NCBI GenBank assembly: GCA_033085395.1
Contig: JANQBS010000006.1
Span: forward strand, 1 to 64,000
Reading direction: 5' to 3'
Length of the DNA: 64,000 bases
Origin: Xanthoparmelia taractica
Lineage: Eukaryota > Ascomycota > Lecanoromycetes > Lecanorales > Parmeliaceae
A model generated the notes under the pieces. It was not told the origin of the DNA. It did no database searches and was given only the letters and a program-made list of their open reading frames with translations. Each line of letters opens with the position of its first letter. Positions within the stretch are counted from its first letter, which is position 1. Both the position numbers and the translations under genes were made by a program. This document shows positions 1-11,852 of the stretch, piece by piece.

Positions 1-2898
1 AGCTATTCTATCTTCGTTATTTAAAAAACTCTATCTAATAATAAGAGAAAAGATAGGGCTATAATTAATATTCGAGGCCTGAACGATCTCATTATATCAG
101 ACGTTTATCTCGTGTCTCTTCAATTAGATATTATCTTAAAACTACTTAACTATACGCATTTGACAGTGCTAAATACAATATTATTCTTCTATTAATAACT
201 TATATATCTCGACTTTCGATATATACTTACGATAGTCACTTATCGCGAGTAAGAGATATTTAACGTTTTAATTATAGACTATATGAACTTAATTACCTAT
301 ATATAAAGAAGAATTAATTATATTCTAAGAGCTCTTAAGGACTTCGTATAAGCCTATATTAATAATATTATTATTAATTTTAAAAGTTTCTCTAAGCACC
401 TCTATCACTTAAGAAAGCTTTTTTAACTTCTAATTAAATATAATATTTTAATCGCTCTTAAAAAAATCTTTCTAAGATATTTAAATATTAATCTATTTAA
501 TCGATATATTAATTCTTTAAAAATAATTATTATAGATAATAAACTTAAAGCGATTATTAAGCTAAATTATTTCGTAATTCTTAAAGATTTAGAGCATTAC
601 CTTAATTTAATAGATTATCTTCGTAGCTTAGTTTATTACTATATATAGCTTATAAAGTCTTTATAGAATCTTAAGATAAGGCTTTTAAAAGAAGCTTCGT
701 CGAAAGGCAATCTTCGTTATATCTATTCTTTACGCTTTAAATTACCTCTATTAATTAAGCTAAAATAAGTAAATTTTAATAATCTATAAGTAGCATTATC
801 TCGATCTTCTATGCTTATTTATTATAATCTTAATAAATTAATTTAAATAAATTTAAATGCTTTAAAAGAATTCGATTTTAAAATATAGATTTTTTATATT
901 AAGAATAAAGAACTTAATTCTAACTCAAATAAATAATCTTCTCGCATTATAATTTAAACGATTATATTTCTTTCTCGAGACCTAACTTAAGCTAAGAAGA
1001 ACTACTAATTAATAGAGCTAGAAGTAGTAGACTTCGTCTGAGTGTTTAAGAAAATAAGATATCTAATAGACTCTTCGAAGTATACTACTATTATTTAGAT
1101 AGATTATTCTATTATTCTAAATATTATAAAACAATTATTAATTATTTTAACGAATTTCATTATAAGAATAAATGTTCGTCTTATTAGAACTTTTTAATTT
1201 CTTAGGCAATTTCGCCTTGATATTCGATACAAGCCTGGAAAAGAGTATATCGTTCTCGATGTATTTTTAAGGCTTATAAGTGCTAACAATATATTTCTTT
1301 CTAATAAGCATAATAAGTTGAATACTCTCTTTACTATTATACTTATAAAGATAAATTCTACGTTTCTTAAAGGCCTCGAAGATAATTACAAAATAGACTT
1401 ATTCTATATTAGAATCTCTGCTTTAATAATTAAAAATAAGAATATTAACGAGAACGTTATCGATTTTTCTTTCGTTTATAATAGATATATAGATACTATA
1501 TAGAGATATCAAAATCTTTTCTTTTATATTAGCAAGCTTATTGACGTGTAGCGTCTTTATATACCTTAAAGTATAATTAAAACCGTTCTTAAGATAGTTT
1601 ATAAAGATAATTATTTGGGATTTAAGAGATCTTATAAGAGAATTTCGAATATCTAATATATATATAAATTGGTTAAATATCTCCGGTAGTACATTAGATT
1701 CTATTCTTAATATCTTATTCTTCAAACACATCGATATCGCCCTTATAGCTCCCTGCAATCAATCGAGTCTTCGTTAGTGTTATTTTATATACTTACTCTA
1801 GATTTTATTTTAGCACTTTTAAAATTAGTAAATAAGAAATTCGATATTATTCTTTCTATAATAAATAAGTTTATAAAAAAGATAACTTTCGTATCTAAAA
1901 AAAAAAACTACTCTATCGCTTAATGAGCTACTATATTACTTAATAGACTTAATATTATAAACTAAGGAATTCCAAGAATTTTGCTCACGAATCGTAATAG
2001 AAAGTTTCTTTTTAAGCTCTAATTGAAGCTCTTTAAGAAGCTCGAAGTGAACTTACTTTATTCGACTATTTATTATTTTTAGATAAATGAAAGTAATAAG
2101 AGAACTAATCAAACAGCGGAGATAGCACTACGATTCTACCTATATACTATATAGAATCTCGCTCTCTGACCATTAGTTCTCCCGCGCATATAAGCTCTAC
2201 TTAATAACTCGATCTTAACTACGATTAATAATAAAACTCTTAACGAACTAGCTTACGAATTTCAACTCAATAGACCACTTAATCTACTTAGAGAAGTCAC
2301 TATATCTCTATCTTAGCCTATCGTTACCCGTATTTAAATAGCTAATATTATCTTATTTGCTTAGATAAATTAAAAACACTACTATAATAGAAAGCATCAA
2401 TCAATGTTTCTTAAGTAGGGCGATTGGGCTTATCTACGACTACACAAAGGCTATTTCATCCCTATTATTACTACTACTATCATCACTACCAAGCTATCTT
2501 AATAGTATATCGATCCTTTCGAGATACTATAGAAAGTCGGCAAACAGGCCTACAAATTAGCTATCCCAGGGCATTAAAATGTATATCCGATTTTCAGCAT
2601 TGCCCAACTAGAGTCTGTTCCTGCTCCTGGCTTTAACCCGTATGGCCGTTCTATTCCTAATTAGCCAGATAGTGTATATATGAAAGAAGATATTAATAAG
2701 TACAAGTTCTGGGAAGTAGAGTGGATTCTCAACAAGCGAGTCATCCGAAAAGATAGAGATCTTATCACGTAGTATCTTATTAAATAATTGAGGTACGGAT
2801 TAAAATATAATCAATAATATAACGTAAAGGATCTCACGAACTCTAATGACTTAGTACGATAATATAAGAATACAATCGCTACTGCTAATACCGTTTAA
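1..2898 (+). pseudogene. RIP-degraded Ty3/gypsy chromovirus pol (RT, RNase H, integrase, chromodomain)
   Basis: Remnant of a retrotransposon polyprotein, cut off by the left window edge. One frame (codons starting at 1, 4, 7...) stays in register for about 2.8 kb although full of TAA/TAG stops. It reads reverse transcriptase from about 61, the catalytic YxDD box as Y-I-N-N at 355-366, the RNase H/connection motif DIRYKPGKEYIVLD near 1219-1260, integrase from about 1600 (first acidic residue kept in LDFIL near 1798-1812, second region changed from S-D-R-D to T-N-R-N near 1987-1998), and a C-terminal chromodomain from 2701 (FWEVEWILNKRVIRK). Loss of Asp to Asn and of Gln/Trp codons to stops, with no indels, is what C-to-T RIP does. 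Not functional. LTR limits were not resolved. Confidence 0.88.
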
Positions 2899-3282
2899 TT
2901 TACGCAAAGTATTCGAAAATCACACTTAATATTATAATAGATATTATATTCTTATAACACTCACACTATATTATATCTACTATCTCACCGCTATATTTAA
3001 ACGACTCAACGAGTATTACTAATCGAGAATTATTCTCCTCTATTTAATAACGTTTATATAATTATTGAAGAGAGATATTAATATCAATTAATAATTGTAA
3101 TATTTATATTATTGTTATTGTGGTATTCTAATTACTTCTACGCTATATGCTTTTAGTTATTAATGTAATCTCACTATTATTAGTTTTCTAGTAGTTTACC
3201 GCCAATACGAATTCAATAGCTATTAATAAATTAAAGATATGATAAGCAAGCGAGGTCGCTTATTTTTTCTTGTTGTTGTGAA
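2899..3282. other. AT-rich spacer, possible 3' end or LTR of the gypsy fossil
   Basis: Very AT-rich sequence between the chromodomain end and the inverted-repeat element. No reading frame or second LTR copy could be recognised, because the partner LTR would lie left of the window. Confidence 0.4.
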
Positions 3283-3436
3283 ATGTTATCACGATATTTC
3301 TATATGCCAAAGGCATTTCGGGAAGATTCGGGAAGCTAGGCCAAATTTGTATTAGTTTCCCAGCAGATTTCTCCGCCCTACGGCCCTTAGAATTCAATAA
3401 CTTTTCAACCATCAATCCCAGACTATTTTCCATGAC
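3283..3436 (+). repeat. left inverted repeat of the 1.4 kb element
   Basis: Reverse-complement partner of 4528-4690, differing by a few substitutions and small indels. Confidence 0.75.
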
Positions 3437-4527
3437 ACTATTAAGTTATAAATTCTTTTAATAAATAGAATTACACTGCGATAATAAATGTTCTTTTCTA
3501 TAGTTATAATTTTATTCTCTTCGTAAGATTTATCTAGAAAAGAATCGAAATAGCTTAATTCTATAGTATTTTATTTGCTATTAGAATTCGATGCTTCTAT
3601 TATAGTCGATCTAAGTTCTTCTAATTCTTTTAATAGACCTTATTCTCTCCTAGATCTAATAGATAAATATAAGTTATTAATAATATTTGTAACGGCGAAG
3701 TTAATAGTATTGTTAATTATATCTTGCAGTTATTGGGCTATGAAATTAATAGTTATTTTAGGTGTAGTTTGACTTGATGGCCTACGATAAAAAGAGTTCG
3801 AATCATCGACAGTAGTATTCGTAGTCGTTGATTTCTCACGGCTTTCTAATAGAGGCGGTGATAGAGAAGACGATTTATTTAATAAAGAATCACGATTATT
3901 GCTAGTAGAATTATTAGTAGGATTATTAGCAGGATTATCGATATCAATATTAGTAGGATTAGCGCTAGAATTATTATTAATTAATAACGGACTAGGTGTA
4001 TTTTTAGTAGAAAAAGAACTAAAGAGTAAGCTTTTAAGAGACTAAGTGATTTAATTAAAACGTCGGATAGATTTATGAAAAGTAGGTTTATTAACGGCCT
4101 AGTTAGATGGCTAACGGTCTTAAATTAAGAAATAAGTAATTGTTCTTAATAAATCAGCGATAGAATTAATAATAGATATTGACCTAATAGGTCTGAGAGT
4201 ATTGAACGTGAGATGCTTATAAATCTCCTTAATATCGTTAAATATCAAATTAGCGTATTTATGGTTAGTGATAATAAATTCCTAGATATCAAATGCGAGG
4301 ACGAATACTTATCTATCTACTGAAGTAGTTAGCGTTGTAAGGCTAATTAATAAAAGAAGTAAAAATAAGGGGCTTTTAATAAACAAAGAAGCTAATAAGA
4401 TCTTACTAATCTAATAGCTTACTTATTTGATGAATTCGGTAACGATAAGTAAAGTATAATAATAAAGGACTTCTTCTAATCGATTCGACAGTCAGTTAAT
4501 ATCGAAATCAAGCGTTGCTACTATATT

Positions 4528-4690
4528 GTTATGGAAAATAGTCTGGGATTAATGATTGAAAAGTTATTGAATTCTAAGGGCCGCAGTGGCGGAGATCTGC
4601 TGGGAAACTAATACAAATTTGGCCTAGCTTCCCCGTTCCTTCCTCGATCTTTCGAAATGCCTTTGGCATACAGAAAAACCGTGACAATCC
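4528..4690 (-). repeat. right inverted repeat of the 1.4 kb element
   Basis: Partner of 3283-3436. Its outer edge coincides with the point where the piggyBac-like frame stops being recognisable. Confidence 0.75.
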
Positions 4691-5816
4691 TCCTATCACT
4701 TAATAGTCTCTCGTAGAGCTTACCCCACTCTAAAACGAAGTTTCACTTAATTCTAAGATCTATAAGTCCCTAATTAAGGTCTCGATTAGACTCTTAATGC
4801 TCCTATTAAGCCTTAATACTCTCTTTAACCTTTAGTTCTTCACGACTTATTTTTATAATACGCATAGTCTTAGTAGCCTTAAATTCTTTATTATCTAGTT
4901 ATGCTAGCAATCGAGCTAACGTAAATAAGTTATCTAGTTATACGATATGAGAATAATTCTTAGCAATATCTTATTAAGATAGCAAGTCGAGAATCACGAC
5001 CTAAGTTTAATTAAACTCTAGTTACTTGATTCAATAATCGCAAATATCCTAAAGTCCCTCGCCCTTATTTTAACCCTTAGCATAATACACTCAATCGAGA
5101 ACGTAGCTCTAATTTACTAGCACTCAAATCTTGAAGCTCTCTAATATAGATTTACTAGAAATATTAACGATTTCTTTAACCCGGCCCATAAATCTCTGAA
5201 TTATCTTATCTATAGTCAAGTGAGTACTCGTCTTTTAATGCTTCTTGAAAGCCTATCTTAAAATATCACTTAATAGTTCTAGCTTCTCAAACGAAGTCTC
5301 TTACTAATCTAATTATTAATCTAGATAAAGCTTAAAAATATAAAAGAATTTATTAATTTATTATTATCTTTTAACGCTAATATACTTCAAAACTTACTTA
5401 TAAATAGACCCCTTTAGAGAATCGATGTTTCAAAACTCTTCAATACTTAACTTTATATATAAACTTATTCAAATATTCACTCTTAAATAGACTCGAAATT
5501 CTTTAATTGTAATTAAGAATTAAATACGTGAATTCGAAGTTTCAGGCCTAGAATTTAGAAAAGCGTACTTATTTGTATAGCGTATGAGTGTTTCAATAAC
5601 CTAATTAATAAAAAACAAATTAAATATCGCATAGAGATCATCTAAAGCAATAATACTAGGTAATTAACTATAATCATTAATTCATAACTGCTTAATCTCC
5701 ACTAATATATACTTAGGCAACGGCTAGAACTTTAAGAGACGTTCTTTTGAGATCTTAGAAGACTTAGGATTCTTCCTTACGTGATCTAGATCATTTAACG
5801 TCTTATTACGAGGCAT
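4691..5816 (-). pseudogene. RIP-degraded piggyBac-like transposase (DDE_Tnp_1_7), 3' truncated
   Basis: Starts at ATG 5816 (MPRNKTLNDLDHVRKNPKSS) and stays in one minus-strand frame to about 4690, some 375 codons, broken only by point-mutation stops. Family hallmarks are DLYAIFNLFFIN near the start, then LTIDKIIQRFMGRVKE with the first catalytic Asp retained at 5210-5208, KPILEGFKIWVLA-like text, and EWGKLYERL near 4730, which resembles the segment before the last catalytic region of piggyBac transposases. The family is normally 500-650 residues, so the C-terminal third is missing. The frame runs straight into the right inverted repeat of the neighbouring element, so an insertion there is the likely cause of truncation. 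Confidence 0.75.
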
Positions 5817-6522
5817 AGTGTTGGTTTATGTGGCTATTATTTGATGTGGACGCGTTGTTTTTTTTTTGATGGTTGCGGGACGGAGAGTAGGGCTGAACCC
5901 CTATTTATTGCACCCTGCCAGCCGATGGGATAGCTCGGATGCCAACAGGCTATGTCAGATCTTGTACCAATACACTGTGATTGAGCGACTGCTCAACCCT
6001 GCAATCAGTGTACCCCATTCATTCTTCTCCGACCATGAGTCTAGAAACCAGAAAGGTGATGCTGCAACGGCTGTAGAATCTGATGTATCTATACATAGCT
6101 GAGACTGAGATAGATTCCAGCCAAGCATGATGAGACCTCAGGTGTGAGAAAGAGGGTCACCGGGAGGTTTATTTGATGCTGTGGCAAGGGCTTGCACATT
6201 GCTGGGTGGCTATTCACAGCACATGCAGCATGAGAGCTGTACAGTAGAAGATAGCAATCACATTGCAGTGAAGAAGCTGGCAGTGTTGTCTCTGCTATCA
6301 GGCAGGAACAATGCCAAGGCGGCCACTATGTCCAGAAACGAATTAGCTGGGTGGCCTTATGAATGACAATCGTGCAACCGCCGATGCTTCCTTGTGCAAT
6401 AATAGAAAGATCAAGATACTGCTGTTGATTCTGGCAGACTCATCTTCACTGCCTTCTGCGTACCTTGATAGTGATAGACTCTCTTCTTGAGATCCCTCTT
6501 ACTCTTTCTAAGACTCTTCTCC
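5817..6522. other. Intergenic transition from AT-rich island to normal-composition DNA
   Basis: Base composition changes within about 50 bases around 5820-5870. The rest looks like ordinary intergenic DNA. Short open frames here have no recognisable similarity. Confidence 0.5.
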
Positions 6523-8663
6523 TCACTCGAGCTCGGTTTCCTCGACCTCTTCTGCTCCTTCGCTTCCCTCCATCACAACATCACCCTTGCCACCTTCTCT
6601 CTCCTCCATCATCACCTCATCTCCACCCTCATCGTCACTATGCCCTCCGCTATCCTTCTCGTCATCCTCGAGTTCGCCTTGCTTCTGGCGTAGCTTCGCT
6701 CTCTGGTCTTCCGCCTGTCGACGCTGCCAAATTGCGAAGGTCCTGGTACAGGAGTCGATATATTGCCACACAAGAGCGAGAACGGGCACCTCATCCACAT
6801 TCCATGTAATGGTGTCGTAGTCTAGCTTCAGCAACCCATACAGCACTGGTGGATGTCCCGTACGCCCCACTTCCGCCCAATGCTGTTCGAAAGCACTCTG
6901 CAATGTCCGAAGTTGCTGCCAGTAACTGTCCTTCGGATTTGTCGTGAAGATAGGGTCGTATTCCCCAAATTCATTCCAGACTAGCGTCAACTGCCGGTAC
7001 TGCATGCGGGCAGGTTCGAGAAGGAAGTCTACGAGACATGTCTGGGCCGCAGTGACGGTCGGGCTACTAAGCAATCCGTAGGGGTCGTTGGCATCTGGAA
7101 GGAGGAATGCCTCATCACCAAGGTAGGCTGGGCTTCCGAAGAATTCCTCCATCCTTGGGTTGTTGAATGCATACCTGGGGGCTGCATGCTCTAACGTGAA
7201 CCCAGCCTTAAATGCTACGCTCCCATCGCGGCGGTACTGATTCATGCTTGCGAGCCTGAATGCAACGATGGATTCTATTGCGGTACATTCCGTATCTCCG
7301 TAGATGGATGGAGCTGGTGTCGGGTTCTGAGCTTCCCAGGCAGTCCAAGCTTGGGCCCACGCGTTGGCCTGTGTGAGTTTGCCCTTCAGTTCCTTTCTCC
7401 ACTTTTCCTCCTTTTTCCTTTCTTCTGGTGTCATGGGATTTGCCTTCTTTGACTCCTCGTTGCTTTGAGCTCGGCTGTTCTTGTTGCGGATCCCAAGATT
7501 TAGTAGTTCTATATACGCTTTCTCATCCCTTTCGTCGATCAAGTCGGTCAGGGCTTTTGTGGTGTTCTTTACCACCATCTCGGCCGTCAGCCTTGTCAGG
7601 ATGTACGTTTCCAAGGCTTTGCTACCGGACCTCTTGCCAAACGATAGCAGTCTAGCAGAAGATCGGAACCGGACCTGACACATGTTTAGTCTGTTTTGGG
7701 TATTTGCCGCTTTCGTCGAGGTGTCTCCTCGATGCAGGATTCGCGCTAGTATGTCGCTCCAGTCCGCGCCTGGATTGAGGCGCAGCATCGCCTCGAGTCG
7801 GGCTTCTTCGTTGCCAATTTTTGAGGAAATTGTGAGTGGCAGGTCGAGAGCTCGTATTGGCTCTCGCTTATAGTCTAGGACTATCCTGCCCTTCCATACG
7901 AGATAATGTATTGGTTCTTCGGCCTGCCTCGGGGCGGGTTTGTAGAGATAGAAGAGACAGTCGGGTCTGTCATCTCGATCCTTCCCGCAAAAGTCGAAAC
8001 GAGGATGATAGGATGTTATGTCATCCGTTCCGGCACCCAGCATCGACAAATAACCTACTAAGGTAAGTTGTGGGGACGAGCGATGGGGGAAGGACTCTTA
8101 CGACGGCCGCCTGGGGGAACGGTCTGTTCAGAATGGTGCTCAAGATCGTATCGAATATCGGAATGGTACACCGTCTCTATTCAGGAAACATAAGTTCGAA
8201 AACACTGGAGACTCAATATATATTATAAAGTTTGAGATTTACCTTGCTCATTCCCTTCCGCACAAAACCACTCGTTTCCTACTGCGTCCGTTTTGATCTC
8301 GTATAATCTATCTCGGTGTGTCTTAACATTTATCTTTACGATGGTCAAGGGATTCGATTGCTGTTCTGCTCCCTCGTTCTGGTTGCTGTCACCGGATTCG
8401 GATAATGCATTGTCGTCCAAAGTTTCAATTTTCCCCTCCTCTTCTGGTTCATTGCCCGTGCTTTCGGGTTTTTGGACACTATATTCGGTTGGATCGTTCG
8501 AGACTGAAGGTCCGTTGCCCGCAAGTGTTGGACTTCCTTCCACGGGTAAAGGGACTCCTATCTCTTAGCAAGGCCATGTACACAATCAAAGCTTCCGCTT
8601 ACGCTTTCCAGTATCCATGTTCATGGACATGTTCACGTCCTGGCCTTGATTATCGGACGCCAT
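6523..8663 (-). CDS. Uncharacterised 663 aa protein, paralogue of the gene at 16535-18690
   Basis: Four-exon model: 8663-8603, 8563-8243, 8176-8102, 8057-6523. All junction phases agree (phase 1 throughout). Start chosen at ATG 8663 (CAAAATGGCG context), giving MASDNQGQDVNMSMNMDTGK. The first intron is only 39 bp, so the first exon is the least certain part. The N-terminal third is low complexity; a conserved block around RDRLYEIKTDAVGNEWFCA is followed by the core LDYKREPIRALDLPLTISS and WSDILARI. The C-terminus is a long acidic tail (DDEKDSGG...EVEETELE). The core, the intron position and the overall length match the 681 aa gene 8 kb away, so the two form a family. No catalytic motif, signal peptide or membrane segment seen. 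Function unknown. Confidence 0.72.
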
Positions 8664-9483
8664 TTTGGATCAATTTCTCGCTATGCCGACTGTTACTAAA
8701 CAAAAGCTGTATCAGTAAGGCTTAACACAATATGGTTTGGACGGCCATAGCCTTGGTGCACACCTCTCCGATGGGTCCTCGCCGCGTGGATCACCTAGTG
8801 CTCTTTGCCAAGTTGCCAGAGGCTCTACACCTTTGAGCGTGCTGAATTCAGAATGTGCAACTACACCACCAATTGTCAGCATCTTGTTGACGTTTGCTAA
8901 GAGATTGGTGCACGAATGTGATCACGTTGAACGCTTAGGCTTTCTAGTTTGACTCAGCTGTGGTTGATGGCTCGTTTCGAACTGTAGCAGGCCAAGCTGT
9001 TTTTCGGTTCGATTCTGGGAGGTTCAACGGCTCTTTCAGAACGCGGTGTTGCTCCTGTGGGTAAAAGTAAAGCGGAGTAGGTTTTGGAAGCTCAGAGCCC
9101 TGGTCGTGATTGACCTTCGACGCTCTTCGCAGCTTCGAAATGGGTCCCGAAGACTTATGAGCTAGGCAGAGAAGTTTTCAGTGTACTAGACCAGTTTGAA
9201 GATCAGAGTATAAGCTGGGTGATGAACAAAGGGATGATGTGTGATTCTAATGGTGAAGAATGCTTTAAATACCACTGTGGCCCACCGCCGAGCCACTAAC
9301 CAGAAGATCACAACAAATGACAGTCTTGCTTCTGACCAATCAGGAATCCACTAAAGATTCAAACCCGAGCTCAGAATTCTGGAAGTTTCACTCGCTTGCT
9401 AAAGAGCCTACCCTCCATCCATCCGCTTTCTCTAGCAAGCCTTTTCATCATTCTGAATCAGCTCTATCTGCTATCCAGCCATC
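8664..9483. other. Intergenic region
   Basis: Shared 5' region between the minus-strand 663 aa gene and the plus-strand small acidic gene, about 820 bp. Nothing coding was recognised. Confidence 0.5.
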
Positions 9484-9967
9484 ATGGAGATTCACGGTAA
9501 GTCTTCTGTGGTCGATGACGGATCCAACTAAAAGGAGGAATCAGGAATCAATTGCGAGCCAAACGACCAGAGCCATATCATCGACCGGTGCCAGCTTTTT
9601 AACGGTTTGTTGAAAGACTTTCACTGTAAGGATCTTTGAGACTCGATCGATACCCATACTAACATCACTGGCAGTCGTCAAGGAAAAATTGTCAAAAATT
9701 CCCTTGAACAATCCAACTACAAGCACAGCCGAGGATACCAGCTCGTCTTCTCATATCCTCAAATCTACCAACGAGTCTCCCGCAGCTGTAGCTTCTGCAT
9801 TCGAAAAGCTCGACCTCGCAGCTCAGGAGTCGGAGGGAGAAGCCGCTTTCGAACAAGAAGCCGACTTCGAGATAGTGGAGAAGGATAAGGACATGGAGGA
9901 CGAAGACGAGGACGATATGGTGGTCGTTAAGGAGTCCGAGGAGGAGGAGAATTACGTGGGAGTTTGA
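9484..9967 (+). CDS. Small acidic protein of unknown function (128 aa)
   Basis: Three-exon model starting at ATG 9484 with a tiny first exon (MEIH plus one base), then short introns with GTAAGT and GTAAGG donors and CAG acceptors, ending at the stop at 9967. The joined protein begins MEIHGINCEPNDQSHIIDRC and continues through FVKEKLSKIPLNN. The second half is Ser/Thr/Ala-rich and then strongly acidic (EKDKDMEDEDEDDMVVV). No known domain, signal or membrane segment. The in-phase introns argue for a real gene; the short length and lack of recognisable relatives argue for caution. Confidence 0.5.
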
Positions 9968-11360
9968 GGGTCTTAAATGTTGTTCAAGGGGTCGATTGGA
10001 GGTATCACTACCACTACTGCTCTACATGTCGTCGTTTTCAAATAGCTGATCCATATAGGATCGCCAGCATCGACCCTTCGATCCCCATCGAGCATGGCCT
10101 CTATACATCCCTTCCCCTTTCGTTCCTCTTTCTTTCCCTTTCTTATCTCTTCACATCATTTCGCTTGTCGACAACTACGCCATCCAGACGCGATAGGGGC
10201 GATACGAGTGTCTCCACAAGGATGCTGGAATGTGCTTGTTTGTTCTCTTTTTACAGTTCTTACATGCTGGGGACGAGCTACGGAGAGTTTCAGAAGATGG
10301 TGGTTTAAAGGCTTTCTACTTCCTAAGTGTGGTAATAGACCTCTATGATAAGGACCGATGTTGTCCATAGAAAATGTGTGCAATACTGTCTACACTTCCA
10401 GAGGTATGTTCTCAGAGTAAAGCTGTAGAGATTCTCCATATATCTATCTCTCCGTTTTGTTTGGCCTTTATATGGTGTTGTCACCATTAACTCTAGCGCT
10501 ATACTTCCTTCTAGACATCCCCAAACATCCCCAAAGCAAGGGCGTAGAATATTCTCTTTCCGCCCTTCCTTTCGCCTTCTCTTTTGCCCTCGTATCGGTA
10601 TAGTCTTCTATAGAAGCACGCTCGTTACAAGCAAGGCGTATGACTGAACGCCCAATTTCATAGCCCATAGCAAGCACGTAGGAGCAAGGGTCTGAGCGGT
10701 AGCGTGGCCCAGAGAGTGGTGATGAATGTGGCGAATTCGAGATTTGAGGGAAAGGTCTATGAAGGGTCTGATGCCATATATTCGCTACGAGTTGAGACAG
10801 ATGGATGGCTGAATCGATGAATGCGTGGGAACAAGGCTTTCTGGGCACGAAGTCGTGGTGCCAGACAAAATCAATATATGGCAAGGTCCAGCTTTTTTCA
10901 AACTAGCACAGATGGTGTAAATGAAGATAGCTCTGAAATGCAGCTCTTCGTGTGGCAGCGGTAGAAGAAGTAGAGAGAAAAAGGACGCTAAGGGGCGGCG
11001 GGCTAGTGTCACACTTTCCTCCAGCAACGCTGCCGCGTTCTCATCACACATTACACATCACACAACGCACCACAAACTCAGAACAGGTAAGAGAACATGC
11101 AGAGCACCCAGTATATGAATACACTTGGTAACACGATAGCAGCACCTGTGCACAGCAGCCTGAAAATACGACTGACAAAGCACCCTGAAGCGGCGAGGAC
11201 GATCCGAGCTAGCAAAGCAACGAGAGAAAGAGATACTAGAAAGGTATGACCTCCTTCGTATGACTTTGCAACGTTGAACACCTTTATAAGCCAGAAAAGA
11301 AGTACTAAGAGACTGTCAACTTCAGAGAACTAAAGCCAGAAGGATACCTTATCTACCGAA
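9968..11360. other. Long non-coding stretch
   Basis: About 1.4 kb with several open frames of 60-140 codons on both strands. None has consistent codon bias, recognisable motifs or convincing splice partners, so no gene is called. Confidence 0.45.
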
Positions 11361-11852
11361 ATGGCGACATCCAGCAACCTCGGCCAGATCGAGGCAAGAA
11401 ACGAGCTGAGGCGCCGAGGTCTTATTGTTCGCGGGGACCTCAACGAGCTCAGACTCCGCTTATCAGAAGACGATGCCTTCGGAGAAATCGAAGACAACCT
11501 TGCAAATTCCAGCGATCAGCAGCTCAGAGAAGCTTGCAAGCGGCGCGGAATTTCTAGTCGGGGTAAACGGGAAGAGCTTATAGAGACGATCGGTTTCTAT
11601 AACCGACGGAAGCGGTCGGATCAAAGCGAGAACGAGGACGAGGGGCCTCTCAATATCGGATTACCCAAGCCGGATGATCGGCTGGGCCCACCGACTGCAG
11701 ATAGGATTTTGGGTACCCCGGAGTCCGAGGTACACCATGGCCTCTATCACCTCTATCTTAGAGACTATGAGAACGAGAACAACACCACGGAGGGCGCTTG
11801 GACCCTCCAGTACTGGCTGTTGCTGCACAATCGTGATCTGCCATCTCTGTAG
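11361..11852 (+). CDS. Small protein with two SAP-like motifs (163 aa)
   Basis: Single-exon frame from ATG 11361. Two helix-extended-helix stretches resemble SAP nucleic-acid-binding motifs: residues about 10-33 (ARNELRRRGLIVRGDLNELR) and about 52-76 (LREACKRRGISSRGKREELI), both with the L-x(3)-L/C-x-x-R-G-I/L-x-x-x-G-x-x-x-E-L pattern. The C-terminal half (from about residue 95) is acidic and aromatic, with no known domain. SAP motifs usually bind DNA or RNA in nuclear proteins, so a nucleic-acid role is inferred from the motifs alone. It lies between unassigned DNA and a hAT element and has no obvious partner gene. Confidence 0.6.
   Translation: MATSSNLGQIEARNELRRRGLIVRGDLNELRLRLSEDDAFGEIEDNLANSSDQQLREACKRRGISSRGKREELIETIGFYNRRKRSDQSENEDEGPLNIGLPKPDDRLGPPTADRILGTPESEVHHGLYHLYLRDYENENNTTEGAWTLQYWLLLHNRDLPSL

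Larger units (their letters stand above)
3283..4690. mobile_element. 1.4 kb element bounded by ~150 bp inverted repeats
   Basis: The left end (3283-3436) and the right end (4528-4690) are near-perfect reverse complements. Both carry ATGCCAAAGGCATTTCG, GCTAGGCCAAATTTGTATTA and CCCAGACTATTTTCCAT. The repeats are much richer in C and G than the AT-rich interior. The interior on the minus strand keeps scraps of a protein rich in Asn, Thr and Ser (about 4030 to 3790, e.g. NPTNIDIDNPANNPTNN) with stops, so it once may have encoded something. No transposase motif was recognised. It abuts the piggyBac-like fossil on its right. No convincing target-site duplication was seen. Confidence 0.65.

Noticed and set aside
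3575..3772. 65-codon plus-strand hydrophobic frame within the inverted-repeat element
   Set aside because: The legible relic in this element reads on the minus strand; the plus-strand frame is a by-product of AT-rich DNA.
10468..11118. Overlapping frames of 60-140 codons on both strands
   Set aside because: No consistent coding strand, motif or splice partners.
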